From Peromyscus leucopus (taxonomy: Eukaryota; Chordata; Mammalia; Rodentia; Cricetidae): DNA of 64,000 nt. Positions 11,337 through 23,566 of this stretch are shown here, piece by piece. The position numbers and the translations under genes were made by a program. A model generated the notes under the pieces. It had not been told where the DNA came from. It saw only the letters and a program-made list of their open reading frames with translations, and ran no database searches. The stretch spans positions 31,579,994-31,643,993 of the forward strand of contig NC_051072.1 in NCBI RefSeq assembly GCF_004664715.2, in the 5' to 3' direction. How positions within the stretch are numbered: the first letter of the stretch is position 1; each line of letters opens with the position of its first letter.

Positions 11337-13949
11337 CAAGCACATATTTTATCCAAGTAGATTATAAGTACATCAGAAGCACGATGTATCTGATTCTAAT
11401 AACCCCTTCAATACTGGAGAGATAATCAAAGACAGAGCCTGTGCTTGCTAATGATTAAGGGTAAACACCACTCCACTAACAAAACACGTTGAGGCAAGAG
11501 CTGTGGAGCCAGAAATGGAGACATCTGCCTTAACTACAGCTCCTTCTTTGCCATTTGGCCAATTTTGCGTTAAGTCATTTGACCAAAATCCTCATTGTTT
11601 AGATTTTATATGTTGTGCCTCTCTCGCATCCAATTGTGAAATCACATGAAGTTTTCAAAAGTACAGGGTTCTCAAAAAAGGAATTCAGAAGAGTATCTTT
11701 AAATGAATTCTTCAGTTTCTGAGCCACACTTCCAGGAGAACATAGCTAGACCTTTCCGTGTAAATATAATTAGAAAATAGAGCAGGAGAAAGGAGGTGTT
11801 TCAACTAGAAGGGCCTGAAGGTCGGGGGTGAATGACACATTACAGCCACAAGTCACCCTGATGAATGTGGAGGATCAGCTCTTCTCCTGGCTTGCTTGTG
11901 ATTCTCAAGCAGAATGCTCCAAGAATGTCGCATACTGAAGTAAGAACTGTTCAGAAAGTCCAGATTGCTTTCCGGTCCCTTCCACAACAGGGTGTCCTGA
12001 AATGTTTACACTTAGCCATTTCATGTTCTCTGCCTATAACACCCAGAGCAGAGTACCTCCAAAGTCCCTCACCTGGCGTGGGAAAGGGACATGTGCAGAT
12101 GAGAGTCCTTCTGCCCTGTGTATCTGTCTTGAGCCTTGAGATACTGGCATGTTGTGGGTTTGGGGATTCTGTTTATTCTTCCTACTTGCATCTCAGCAAC
12201 AAAGCTGTTTTGCCTTGTACAAGTGACCCAACTAATACAGGTAATATTTGGGCAACTGAGTGTGTGGAAAACCTTCTGCCTAAGAACTTTGGCGTAAATT
12301 ATCAAACTGTCTAAACATCTTTCCTTGAGGCTGGCAACTGGCACATGATGCTCCCCTCCCAGGCACTGAGATCAATGCACAGTATTCCACATGAGCATTT
12401 CTCTGGACTGCAGGAAAACCAGCCTGCCCATCCTTACAGATGGGACTGGGAGGAGGAGGCAACCCTTTGCTATTGTTCTTTTCCCACTCAGAAATGTGGA
12501 ATTTTCCACACAGCTTTGATTAACTCTTGACTCTGGACCTACAAAATGTCAGGAGGAATTAATTTTAAAAGTAAAATCAGCCATCGTCTGTCTGACCAAT
12601 TATAGTATAGAATTATAGAGAGGAAGGGACACTATCGACTTCTTACCAGCTTCGATTCAGAAAATGTCTCCATTTCCAACCAGACAAGAAGCCAGCTTCA
12701 CAAAGGACACAGCCCCACATCACAGGCTTTTAAAGACATGTCTTTATTTGTCCTTGCAGTCAGTACCCACATGGAAAGGTATTTCATTGACTCAAAACCA
12801 CGGCTCGCCATTTTAGAAGAGACCGGTTCATTTTGTAGCCTCAGCTAAAGAGCCATGAGATAAAAGTTATTGTGCAAACACTTCTCTCCTGATTCCTTCC
12901 AATGCTCTAATCCCTCATTGTCAACCGTGGTTTAATATAAACCTGAGAGTCCTGAGAGAAATCGAAAATCCCCAACAGGATTATTACCTAACAATAGGGG
13001 CAAACAGGAAAACACACAGAGTTCATCTAGATAGGTTTCAACTCCCCAGCCATTAGGCTCCAACAAACAAATGTAAGCAATTTTAAAAATAACATCTACA
13101 GGACACCAGTAGACACCACCTCTGATGGCTGAGCTTCCTAACTTCAGAACGGAAGGGATTATGGATGAGTTTAATAACCACAAAATAATAACTGTGGCCT
13201 TGCTCAATAATTAGCTGAAATACTTTCTACTTTAACGTGTTCCGCTTCTCTGTTTCTTGAGTTCGTGATACATTTTTACAAAATTTGGCCTTATAAATAT
13301 AAAACAAGGATGTCATCGTGTGCTCGTGTCTGAAGTGTGGCACCAGTTTCAAAAGGAGGGACATCCGAACACAGCACATTTTCTCGGTATTTATTTTTAA
13401 ATGCCATAGTTAAAGGCATTCCTCTAAAGAGATCTTGACTGCTAGTGGGGATGTGGAGAAAGAAAGAACACTGTACTTGAGACTCAGTTAACTACAGGCA
13501 GCTTCTATAAAAAGGCAGTTTAATGACACTTTCCATGTTGCCTAGAAATCCTGCTGTTGGGATGTTCCGTTTTAAAGAATGAACTTTATCAAAACCTGTG
13601 TAACAAGGATTTCAGGCCAGCATTTCTGAGGCCTCAAACATGAAAACAAAGAAACAGCAACATCGCTAGACGAAAGACCTCACGAGCTGTGGGCACAACC
13701 AGGGAAGGAGCCAACATGGAAGACAGAAGGAGCCACAAAGCATGTATGGGAACAAACACGGCACAGAATGTGCTCTGGAAGAAGAGAAACCGAGGAGCAA
13801 GGGCTGGTTCAAACAAATTATTCTAATAACATGTATCAATTTAAAAGTTACCATAAGCGTTACCAATGTGCAGTGAGTGACACTTGGTACGTGCAGAGAC
13901 CCAGTCACAGTTACTCACACAAGGTACAGGGTTAATCTTTTCTCTGTTT
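11337..13949. other. Unique sequence, SINE-free
   Basis: About 2.6 kb with no SINE, LTR or L1 that I can recognise. Open frames of 149 and 91 codons overlap on opposite strands near 11865-12344 without family resemblance. It could contain unique or regulatory DNA, but nothing in the sequence proves it. Confidence 0.4.
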
Positions 13950-14340
13950 ATCAAAAATTATTTTTATTTTTAATAGCATATAGCATGTTTGGGTTGGTGG
14001 GATCCCTGTGGCATTTTAATATATATTAATATTAAATAAATAATAAATATATATTAAGTATATCTATTTATTGCATGGCTATCACAATAGAATAAAATAT
14101 ACCTCTTAGTTCGGACATACATCACTTGGTGTGCATCAGGACCATGTAAAATCTCCTCTGTCCACTGTTTTGAAGTACTTCGTTTTTGTCATAGAATGCT
14201 ACAAAGTATTAGCAATCCTTCCTTCTAGCCACTGAACCCCAAAACTTACTAACAACCCCATGAGGAAGGAGATTCTTATTTCCAACTCTGTCCCTTTCTA
14301 TCTACTTCCTTTCTTCCTCTGTATGTGTCTAATTTTACTC
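13950..14340. repeat. Possible ancient L1-like fragment
   Basis: AT-rich sequence with 'cttccttctagccactgaaccccaaaacttactaacaaccc', which resembles an old mammalian L1 3' region. Too decayed for a firm call. Confidence 0.25.
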
Positions 14341-14520
14341 AATTGGTTTGAAGCCCAGTTTTATTACATACACACTGAATTTGAACCTATCGTGGTTTTC
14401 CAATTTATACTATAATAACTTTTCTAAAGTCATAGTATATCCGTGTGTGTTTTATTTAATACAAAAATAAAAATGAGAAGGGTCTCTTTTTAGGCCTTTT
14501 TATCTTTCTGCTTTTAATTA

Positions 14521-14529
14521 TGTGTGTGT

Positions 14530-14560
<31 letters not shown>

Positions 14561-14580
14561 GTGTGTAGTGTGTATGTGTA
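14521..14580 (+). repeat. (TG)n microsatellite
   Basis: TG dinucleotide run with TA and GG interruptions. Confidence 0.95.
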
Positions 14581-15012
14581 TGCCACATGCGTTCAGGTTT
14601 CCGCAGAACCCAGAAAACACTGATTCTGTGCAGGGCTCTTATGGCAATGTCTGAGGATTTTTCAAGAAAGACAGAAATGCATAGCATATTTCAAAGACAT
14701 TTAATTTTAGAATTTATTTTTAAAAGGACAGCCACACAAAAAAAATTAATATTCCACAGGAGAGACAACTTTACCAATCAATCACTTGAATGTTTTCTTG
14801 GTGTTAACCACAGGCAGCATGACAAGTTTAGTTGACTTAGGAGTTATAAGTCCTTCGAATTTACAGATCGTGGGTTAGCTTTTATTAAAAAAAAAAGGTT
14901 CCAATAGCAAATATGCTCAGCTTTGTAAGCCATCTTCTCTCTTTTCAGCTACTCGGCACTGCAGAAAAATAAAAAAGAAAGAAAGCAAAGACAGTATGGA
15001 AATCCATAAAAT

Positions 15013-15066
15013 TTTATATATATATATGTATATATAATACATATATATATATATATATATATATAA
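15013..15066. repeat. (TA)n microsatellite
   Basis: Alternating TATA tract broken by GTA and ATAC. Confidence 0.93.
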
Positions 15067-15476
15067 TAATAAATATATCAGTGGTCTGAACTAGACCCCC
15101 AGGTCATAAACTGCAAATCTTTGGTAACATTATAATGTTCATGATTTAAACCAAGAAAAACAGTAGTTCTCTAAAAGCTTGCACGGTGAGGTAGCCCTGG
15201 ATCATATGATCTGAGTTGGGCTGAGCAACTGTAGCCAAATGTAATGCTGTAGGTGGCGGGCAGCCCAGAGCCTCAGCCCACAGCATTCTCCACGGGAAGG
15301 AAAAAACATCTCTTCTGTCCAAGCACACCCAGTATTCACTAGGACTCTCCCCTTACACAAGAAATCTGAGTATTGCTAACACATCTATCTATTTATCCGT
15401 CCAATATTTCAAGGTGGGATATAAGCTGCCTCCACGTGGGCTGCTGAAAGAATCAGAAAAAAATTCAGGACAGGGG

Positions 15477-15580
15477 CCGGCAAGAGGGCTCACCAGGTGA
15501 AAACACTCGCCACCCAAGCCTGACTCCCACATCACTGTCCTCTGACTTGGAAATGCATACCAGGAAAGCACACACCCCTC

Positions 15581-15622
<42 letters not shown>
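15477..15622 (+). repeat. B3-type SINE ending in (CA)n
   Basis: 'ggggccggcaagagggctcaccaggtgaaaacactcgcc' is the tRNA-derived head, followed by 'tcactgtcctctgacttgg' and a (CA)n tail at 15582-15622. Confidence 0.75.
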
Positions 15623-15624
<2 letters not shown>

Positions 15625-15755
15625 AAACGCATGCTTTTAAAGTTACCATTTATATGATGATAATATATGTAACAAAATATACTAATAAAAGAATAAAATA
15701 TTATAAAAATAATAAATAATAAATAAAAATATAATAATAATAATAATAAAAGAAA
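15623..15755. repeat. AT-rich (AATA)n tract
   Basis: Low-complexity ATAATAAT and AAATAAAT units. Confidence 0.7.
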
Positions 15756-17544
15756 GGAAGAGAGCCCTAAACATCCACAAAGGGAGAGAAAAGAAACCTC
15801 AGAACTGCACGGAAAAAGAAGGCTGATTCAGTGGTGAGAAGTGAGTCACAAGTACCTAGGGGGCCCTGGGGAAGGGACACAGTAGGGAATCCTAAATTAA
15901 TGGCCAAGCGGGACTCCAGCAGCCCTACCCTTAGACCAGACCACAGCCTTCACGTGCCTCTGACTCAGCTGAGGATTGTTGATTGTCGTGAGGCAGTGAT
16001 TGTGTGTCTCGTGGTGAACAGAACAAGGAAATCCTATCTGGTCACTCCAACCGAGGGCGGCAGCGGAGCCGTCTTCGGAGAGAACTTACTGTTAAATATT
16101 GAGCTGCCCTGGAGCCTGAGATCTGGGGTCAGGACCAGAGGTCAGGAATCGTTAGGTACCTCGACTCTGGCAAGGAAGTGCAAAGAGACATGGCCCTACC
16201 TTTGAGGGTTAGCAGCGGTTCTCAACTAAGAATGATAACTAGTTCTAAGCCTCCGGGAGCAGCTATCATTCCGTCATTCGCTGCACTCTGAAGCTCCAGG
16301 ATTGGCAACCACACTGCATCTTTCCAGTGGGATAAGTGATACTCAGGAGGTCTGGGAAGTGCGAAGACAGAGCCTCTGCCTGTACCTTTTGCAGAGTTGC
16401 GATTGTCAATGAGCATGGCAGGTTCCCCAGTCAAAAACATCAGCCACCACACAGAGTAGCTCTCCGGAGACTTGAGACAAACAGGCTGCAATACTAGGTA
16501 TGCCCAGCAGAGGCCGCTGGTACGCGAAGGCGAGCTGCCAAGGTGCGGGCTCTGGCCGGCAGCAAGAGCTTGGATTCCGCTGAATGTAACCGGAGATCCA
16601 ATTTCTGAGAAACCAGAGACTTTTTTTTAAAACTATGTGGGTTTCTTTTATCTTCCCACTACACTTACTATTACTTTACTTTTTTTGTAATTTTACATTT
16701 TATTTGCTATTCTGCTTCTTATAAGTCATCTAATTTTACACCTTAGCTGTGGTTTGTCATTTTTTATTTCCTTAATTACACGCATATTCTCTTTCTTTCT
16801 GCCTCCTGTGTTTCCCTCTTCCCCTCCTTTTTGTGTTTTGTAGCATTATGACTTTCTTTGCCTTTGTTTGTTTGTTTGTTTATCTTGTAGCCTGTACGTT
16901 TACTTTTTACTTCCGAAAATTTCTCTTTGTGCATTTTTTAAACTTCTTACAATATAATCATATTGTTTGTAAATAAGGATGTTTTCTTTCTTCCTTTCCC
17001 CCTGTAAACGTTCATTCTTGCCTTACTGCATTGGCTGCAGTACTTTTTTTTTTTTCAAAGTTTGTTCATTTTAATTTATATACACCATTTTTCAAAATTC
17101 TGCAAGTGTACTCCAATTCGCCAGTCTGTTAATTATGTCATTTTGTAGTAATTTCATACGTTGCATCATTGCTGACCCTAGCGGGAAATGCCTTTCTTGA
17201 GACTAACTAATCCCTAGAGACAGCCAACAGGTCACCTTTGACGGGCACACCAACCAACCAACCCCACTTTCCCCTTAAGCCCCACCACCCCTTTGCCGGG
17301 TTTTAACACTTTGAGTTATCGTCTGCCTGCCTTCATCTTCCCAGACGCAAGGGTCGCCCAACGAAGAACATTCTAGAACTCATGAAAAGTTGTTCCAACA
17401 AGCCCATCCTGAACCTACTTTATCCTGTGTTGCCTGAGACCACAAATGTTTTCTCTCTATCTGCCTCCTTACCACCCCTGTACTCTTTATGTGATCCCCT
17501 GAGGCAAAGCATACACCTTCCTCTTGGGATCTGCAAGGTTAACA
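15756..17544. other. No recognisable gene
   Basis: Higher GC at 15800-16620, with a 124-codon open frame at 15831-16205 that I cannot match to any family. It has no supporting splice signals that I can recognise. From 16620 to 17100 the plus strand is T/C-rich, possibly old antisense L1. Left as unassigned. Confidence 0.35.
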
Positions 17545-17766
17545 AACTCAGCTTTTTTTTTAAATTTTTTGTGTGAGTGTTATGTCCACATGTATGTCTG
17601 TGCACTTAAAAGTGTGTGGTACCCACAGAGGACAGAAGAGGGAGTTGGATCCCTTAGAAATGGAACTACAGATCATTGTGAGCCACCATGAGAGTCCTAG
17701 GAATTGAACCCAAGTCCTTTGGAAAAGCAGTCACTGCTCTTAACTTCTGAGTCATCTCTTCAGCTC
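17545..17766 (-). repeat. B3-type SINE
   Basis: Antisense B3: 'tttttgtgtgagtgttatgtccacatgtatg', 'cccacagaggacagaagaggg', 'aggaattgaacccaagtcc', 'ttctgagtcatctcttcagc'. Confidence 0.88.
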
Positions 17767-18952
17767 CCAAATTCTAAGTTTTCAGTGGCAATTGCTCTTG
17801 GTCTATTGGCCTTCCCATATCTCAGTTATAACACCTACCTTTTACAACAATGGATTGTTTTCTCTGTTATAAAGAGTTTATTGGCTTTTATATCCTATAA
17901 CTAAGTTCTGGTTTTATTTCATTCTTATGAAATACTATTGGCCAATAAGATCTACATAGCTGATTTTCTTATAAAGGTCTGTGATATACTTACAGTCATT
18001 TTAATCTCAGAGAGATATGTAAAAACCCCTGATTTTTCGTATGTACCCACTTATTTTAGTATGTACCCATTGTTTATAATGTCTATTTTACACAAGTAGT
18101 AATTTAATGCACAGAAGTTCATAACCATTGTGCTTCCATTTTGAGTTCTGGTTTCCAGATGAAATGTAACCTTTACACCACACCTAACACATTTGACTTG
18201 AAGGCTCTTTGTCCAGCATCACCACAGCAACACGAGCTTTTCATTCCTCTTCCTTTGTCCTGGTGCAGCTCTGGTCTCCTTCTAGTGTCCGACCTCTCTG
18301 GATCCCTCTGCTTAGATGTGTTATTCAAAATATCACACGACTGCGTCTTCTTTCTGAATCAAGCTGAAAATCTCTGTCTTTCAACAATTACGTTAGGCCT
18401 GTGGACATGTGTTGAAATGATTGGCAAGCCTAGTCTCTGTTCTGTGTGATTATTTAGCTATAGTTCTATATTTATTGTATTTACATTCTATAGATAAGCT
18501 GCTTTTTCCTTCTTTATTTTAAAAAATAAAGAACTTTCCCTGTTTGTTTTAATGGTTTTCTTTGTACTTTTTCAATTGTACCTTTGTTTTAGCTTCCTTA
18601 GCCAGCCTATTACCATCTGGTTAATCAATCTGTGGTGGTATGGTTTGACCATAACTAGTGACAATAAATCAGTTACTGAGTTTGTTCTGCCTTGTCCTGC
18701 CTGTTCCATTTCCTCATTTTCAGATGGAGGATTTAAAGACATAATGCTCGTGTATTACTCTTTAACCCTCAGCTCCACTTTTATTTTAGCCTTGGCTCAT
18801 CCATTAAAATATCCAATATAAGGGCTAGAGAGGTGATCAGGATATATAATGTGAGAAAAGAATCTATTTTCAATACAAGGGAAAAAGAGAAATAATCTCT
18901 CATATCTTGCATGTTTAAATTTTTTCACCAACAGGCCCGACATTTGAAGTTC
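17767..18952. other. AT-rich, possible old antisense L1
   Basis: Stretches such as 'gaaaatctctgtctttcaacaattacgttaggcctgtgg' resemble decayed antisense L1 ORF2. Nothing coding. A short B2-head remnant (ggctagagaggtgatcagg) lies near 18823. Confidence 0.35.
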
Positions 18953-18960
18953 ATCTAGAG

Positions 18961-19140
18961 CAGTGGTTCTCAACCTTCCTAATGCTTCGACCCTTTAATA
19001 CAGCTCCTCATGTTGTGGTGACCCCCGACCTTCACATTATTTCAATGATACTTCATAACTGTGATTATGCTACTGTTACGAATCATGATGTAAATATCTG
19101 ATACGCAGGATATCTGACATTTTGGAGTTGAGAACCATTG
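18961..19140 (+). mobile_element. URR1-like hAT MITE, 8-bp TSD
   Basis: Inverted ends are CAGTGGTTCTCAACC and GAGTTGAGAACCATTG. The flanks ATCTAGAG (18953-18960) and ATCTAGAT (19141-19148) form an 8-bp duplication with one mismatch, as expected for hAT elements. Internal part shortened to 180 bp; non-coding. Confidence 0.85.
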
Positions 19141-19165
19141 ATCTAGATGGTAAATCCTTTGGTCC

Positions 19166-19660
19166 TGTGGGAGCCCACAACTGACTCAATTTCCCAGTTT
19201 GAATCTGAAGTCTATTCTGAGTCAATGGAGGTCAAGCTTGTTTGCTCCAAGGCTGTGAGAAAGTTCTGACTAGCCCACAGAGTCTCCTTGAAGGGCTGTG
19301 AGAAAGTCCTGATTAGCCCACAGAGTCTCCTTGAAGGGCTGTGAGAAAGTCCTGATTAGCCCACAAGAAGGAACACACTAGCTAGCTAGATGCAGGCTGC
19401 TGATGCCAGTCAGAGGTACATTGAGATAGAAAATGATACTCCCTGCTCCTTGATGCAAGGCAGGATAGATAGTGGCCGAATGCCTGTGCTGTGCATTGTT
19501 CTACCTCTGTCCTTCAAGACTGTATATAAGCTGGCTGTAAAATAAACTCGGGGCTGTCTGGCATTGACCGGCAGACCTCTTGACTCTTTTCTGTCTTCAT
19601 TGTCTCTTAAATCCGCCCGCCTCTATCCAGATAACCAGCTGACTGTCGGCAGGCTCGACA
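19166..19660 (+). mobile_element. Solo LTR, IAP/ERVK-like, with tandem U3 repeats
   Basis: Starts TGTGGGAGCCCACAACTGAC and ends GGCAGGCTCGACA. It has a TATA box (gtatataagc near 19532) and AATAAA (near 19543) followed by a 'cggggctgtctggcattgacc' R/U5-like part. A 43-bp unit repeats about 2.6 times at 19251-19366. The TGTGGGAGCC start and overall order are ERVK-like. The flanks GTCC and GTCT may be a decayed duplication. No internal genes. Confidence 0.8.
19251..19366 (+). repeat. 43-bp tandem repeat in LTR U3
   Basis: Units start ggctgtgagaaagt at 19251, 19294 and 19337. The third is cut after 'tagcccacaag'. The second and third units share changes (tcctgatt versus ttctgact), so they are the most recent duplicates. 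Confidence 0.95.
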
Positions 19661-22600
19661 GTCTGTGTTCTTTGCCCCATGTGTCCTGAAATATTTATTT
19701 CTGTCTCAACTTATATGCTCCCTTTGGGAAGATTGATAGCCCGATTTCATAAAAGAGATTCATATATTTATTGGCTGGCTGGTGTGTTTGTTAGTTAGGC
19801 CTGAGATCTGAAGCGCTTTTTTCCTTTTATCTTTAAAGTGTAATCATTTTACTGAAGGCCATCAGTGGTTTGACTGCTCTGAGTCAGTTTTCCCAGGAAT
19901 TAGGAAGTCCTTCTGGTTGGTCTGTTCTGCTTCTGGACCGAGCCCCTGTCTTGTGAGTGGTGTTTCTCTTTTTGCTGTTCCTCCTTTCTGCAGGTTCAGT
20001 GTGCTTCTCTAACCCTCCTTTTCTCCTCACTCATTACCACTCTGATCGGTTCCCTTCATTCATATCTAGATTTCCCTTCCCTTTCATGGCTTTCCACTTT
20101 CATTTCTTAAGCATCTTATAATTTAAACCTTTTCTTATTTTATGACCTTCTTTTTCTCATTTTTTTCCTTGAAATAAAACAAGAGCCATTCTATTTTTTC
20201 ATAGTGGAGGGACATTCCTGTCTCTTTTAAACAGTAGAATTCAAGATTATTGACTTTTCATTATTACCACCAAAAAAAAAAAAAATGCTTGAGAACGTTC
20301 ATATCAAAACATTGGTTGCAGTATCATCCAGTGGTGTATAGGGAGGAAGGAATTTCATTAACTGAAATATTTATATTCTCATGTTTATTTCTGCTCCCAG
20401 TGCCTTCATAGAGGTCAAACTGTTTTTCTTCATATTTCGTGGACAGGTCTACTACTTTAGTGGATGATACATGAGGACAGTTTTTGTTTGGTGTCCTGTG
20501 TGTTTCTTTCTTCTTTTATTATAATAATTTTCTCCTTACCTTACTCCTTGTTTTGACGCTTCAGCTTCTGATCTCTCCTTTTCAAGCCGAATTTGTGTCC
20601 TCCTTTCTCATCATAGGCATGCCGGAGCAGGATTTCCTAGAGCCAAAGCCTTTTGAGTCTCTTTCCTGCAGGTAGAACACTGATATACAGGGTTTACTTT
20701 TAATATGCAAGCACTTCAATTGTCATTTTCTGATAATAATATTATTTCAATCTTTGCCCCTACATGGTTTTCTCCTGATTTGAAATTAGTTTTCTTAAGA
20801 TGTCAACCCATTTCTCTCTGATGAAGAAGAAAGCCACCTGAGAAATAGTGTTTTTGTTTTTGTTTTGTTTTCTACTTACAGGTGAATTGAAGCAGTGGGG
20901 CCAGTTCCTGTCCACTCACTAAAGTTCTCACCTCCGTGTGCTTCCCTTTGCGGCTCTTATTCATTTGCAGCATGTTTCCAGATTCAGGGCGAAATTGGAA
21001 TTTAGGTGGTCACTGCTACCTTGACACTCTGGAGCCAATCAATATAAACCACTTAAAGGGCAGTAGCTGTGTATGATCGATGACAGTGTAAATATACACA
21101 AATAACACCTTCAGACCTCATTGAAACCCTTCACAATGTGGCAGCTCTTCACTTCTGGGGAGTCCAGGTAACACCTCACCTCTGTCTTTCTACCTCTATC
21201 CCCACCTCAGTAAGTCTCCATCTTAATAATGCATGCTACAACTTCTAACGTATTTTCCTCTTGCCTAATGATTCTTAACTCTGTGCCTTCTGCCTTGTCC
21301 AAACAACCTCCCTTAACTTTTTTTTCCCCTCCCTTAACTTACTAACTGGATTAAAATATTACTTTTCCAATAGGTCTTTACCTTTCCCCAGAGTCTAAAT
21401 TCTTACTCTGAATTAAGAGAAAAAAATCAAAGCAGGAGTCATTTCTCCTTCTTGAGATTGGAACCATTTAGATATGTTGACTATGAGCAACATACAGGCC
21501 AAAGAAAATCATTTCCTTTCAAAGGATAATTAGTACAGAAGGAATGAATTCAATTAAATCACTCATATATGACTCATTAAAACTGGGCTCCCACAACATT
21601 TTAGAAGCATATGGTACCTTTTTCCTGGGCAAACAGAGTGATTATCGAATTTCAGTTCCTGCAATATTTGTTAATTTCCCAAAGAGAAATTTTAAAGACA
21701 TGGAGAGTTTCAATTTTTAAAAGCCCTCAATTTTTTTTTTTTCACAGCACGAATATCTTTCCATTCTTGATTACCCACTAATGCAAGATGTAATGCAGAG
21801 GATATAAATTTCAAAGTTTCAAAAGAAGATATTCTTTTTAATAGAGCTGATTATTTTATGTTTTCTAGCTCATGTGTGCTAGGAGCGAATGCCACCCTCT
21901 CTTACATTCATGACCTTTCAATGATGCCTAGATAGCTATAGCAGAATAAGGAAAAGAAACAGTGGAGGAGGCTAATTCATGGACCAGCCAACCACTCCCA
22001 AAGCAACTATCTAATTTCACTCCTAAGCATCTTTAGAACGAGGGGACTGGCCTACTCTGGTTAAGCTAGACGTGCAGCACCTCAAGTGCCACAGTGAATG
22101 TATGTTGTTGATGTGGTAACTTTAAGTCACTGAAGGACTTTGTAATGAAACAATTGCCAATTGTTAATCATTGATTGTACCACCCCTTAACAAAAACCCG
22201 ATGTTTAGCATCCTTTGTGCCCCACTGACCCTGTAGGTGGTGCCATCCTGAACCAACGACTTCACTGAAGGACTGAAGGAGACATCATCACTTTGATTTT
22301 CCTAACATCCTTTTCACAAACCTGCACGATCAACTGGCCTTGCTCTCAAGACATCAAACACATCAAGTGATCTTAGAAATCAAATGTAATGCACTTTAGA
22401 GAATGGAAAAGCCACGACCTGCTCCCTGCCTTCTTTTTCTTCTCATACTTTCCCTTCCTTCTACTGTTCCCTGAGGCATGCACAGCACAAACTTCATTTC
22501 CACAGCCAAGTTGGAAGCGATCTCTTTAGAAACAAAGCCTGCCAGTTCTTTGCTGAAAACTCTGTGTGTTATTAAAGATGCTTGAAGGGGAACAATTAAC

Positions 22601-22678
22601 CGGGAAAATTATAGAAAATAATCAAAAATGTAAGTAACTTCACAATATTACCTGTTTGGCTTCAGCTCTGTACCTCCT

Positions 22679-22680
<2 letters not shown>
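19661..22680. other. No recognisable gene
   Basis: About 3 kb of AT-rich sequence without recent SINEs. T-rich parts around 19800-20250 may be old antisense L1. No exon-like frame with splice signals recognised. Confidence 0.4.
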
Positions 22681-22738
<58 letters not shown>

Positions 22739-22791
22739 CTATCTCTGTCTCTATATACACACACACAATCACACACACACTATATATATAC

Positions 22792-22824
<33 letters not shown>
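22681..22824. repeat. Compound microsatellite (CT)n(ATCT)n(AC)n(TA)n
   Basis: (CT) at 22683-22720, ATCT units to 22744, AC-rich to 22780, then (TA) to 22824. Overlapping open frames of Ile/Tyr repeats are artefacts. Confidence 0.95.
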
Positions 22825-22829
<5 letters not shown>

Positions 22830-22862
22830 TCCTCTTATTGGAGAGATATTTATAGATAGGGT

Positions 22863-23566
22863 CATTATTGCTGTGATGAAACACACCATTGTAGTGGGTA
22901 GCCATTCCAGCTTGGATCTGGAAGTTCCAACCCCCATTGAGACTCTGGCAACTGTCACACCTATGAGGCGGGGCGAGGGGAGGCGCCTGGGGACCCGAGA
23001 GCTGGATGGGCGAGCGCTCTCTCTGTGTGCTCTCTCTGTGCCGGGAAGCCGATAGGTGCCGGATCGGTGAAGGTGGATTGTGCAGAGCTCTGGAGAACAC
23101 CGCTGGACTGCGTTACACCTTCCCTAGACCCTGCGACCTACCCATTACTTAATTTGTGAGTTACGCCATTAAATAAATATCCTTTTAACTACGTGGAGTG
23201 GCCAAAATAATTTCCCCAATACACCATGACACAAAACTTACAGCTTACACTTCCACATCACAGTTTATCGTCAGAGGAAGTAAGGGCAGGAACTCATACA
23301 GGGCAGAAGCTGATGCAGAGGTCGTGAGGAGTGCTGCTTACTGGCTTGCTCCTCATGGCTTGCTCAGCCTGCTTTCTTATAACACACAGGACCACCAGCC
23401 CAGGGATGGCCCCACTCATAGTTGGCTGGGCCCTCTCCATCAACACTGATTAAGAAAAGCCCTAAAGCTTGCTTCTAGTCCTGTCTTGTGGAGGTATTTT
23501 CTCAACTGATGCTCCCTTCTCTCAGAGGACTCTAGCTTGCATCAAGTTGACATAAAACTAGCCACC
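22863..23566 (+). repeat. Rodent mid-repetitive element, split by an LTR
   Basis: The left piece 'cattattgctgtgatgaaacacaccat' ends at 22889. It resumes 'ccatgacacaaaac' at 23224 and runs to 'catcaagttgacataaaactagccaccaca'. Same family as 2495 and 10562. Confidence 0.65.
22890..23223 (+). mobile_element. Solo LTR, CpG-rich (TSD CCAT)
   Basis: Starts TGTAGTGGGTAGCCATTCC and ends TTTCCCCAATACA. CCAT abuts both ends (22886-22889, 23224-23227), and ACACCAT is present on both sides. The centre is rich in CpG (ggcggggcgaggggaggcg; ggatgggcgagcgc), followed by ATTAAATAAA. The family is not assigned by eye. It interrupts an older rodent repeat. Confidence 0.8.

Noticed and set aside
10898..11367. 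Open frames of poly-Lys and poly-Phe
   Set aside because: Translations of the B1 poly(A) tail.
11865..12344. Overlapping 149- and 91-codon frames on opposite strands
   Set aside because: No family resemblance and no codon-use signal that I can judge by eye.
15831..16205. 124-codon open frame in a GC-richer stretch
   Set aside because: No recognisable family, no conserved motif and no splice context that I could identify.
16210..16240. 'gcagcggttctcaac' resembling a hAT end
   Set aside because: No matching inverted end or duplication within several hundred bases.
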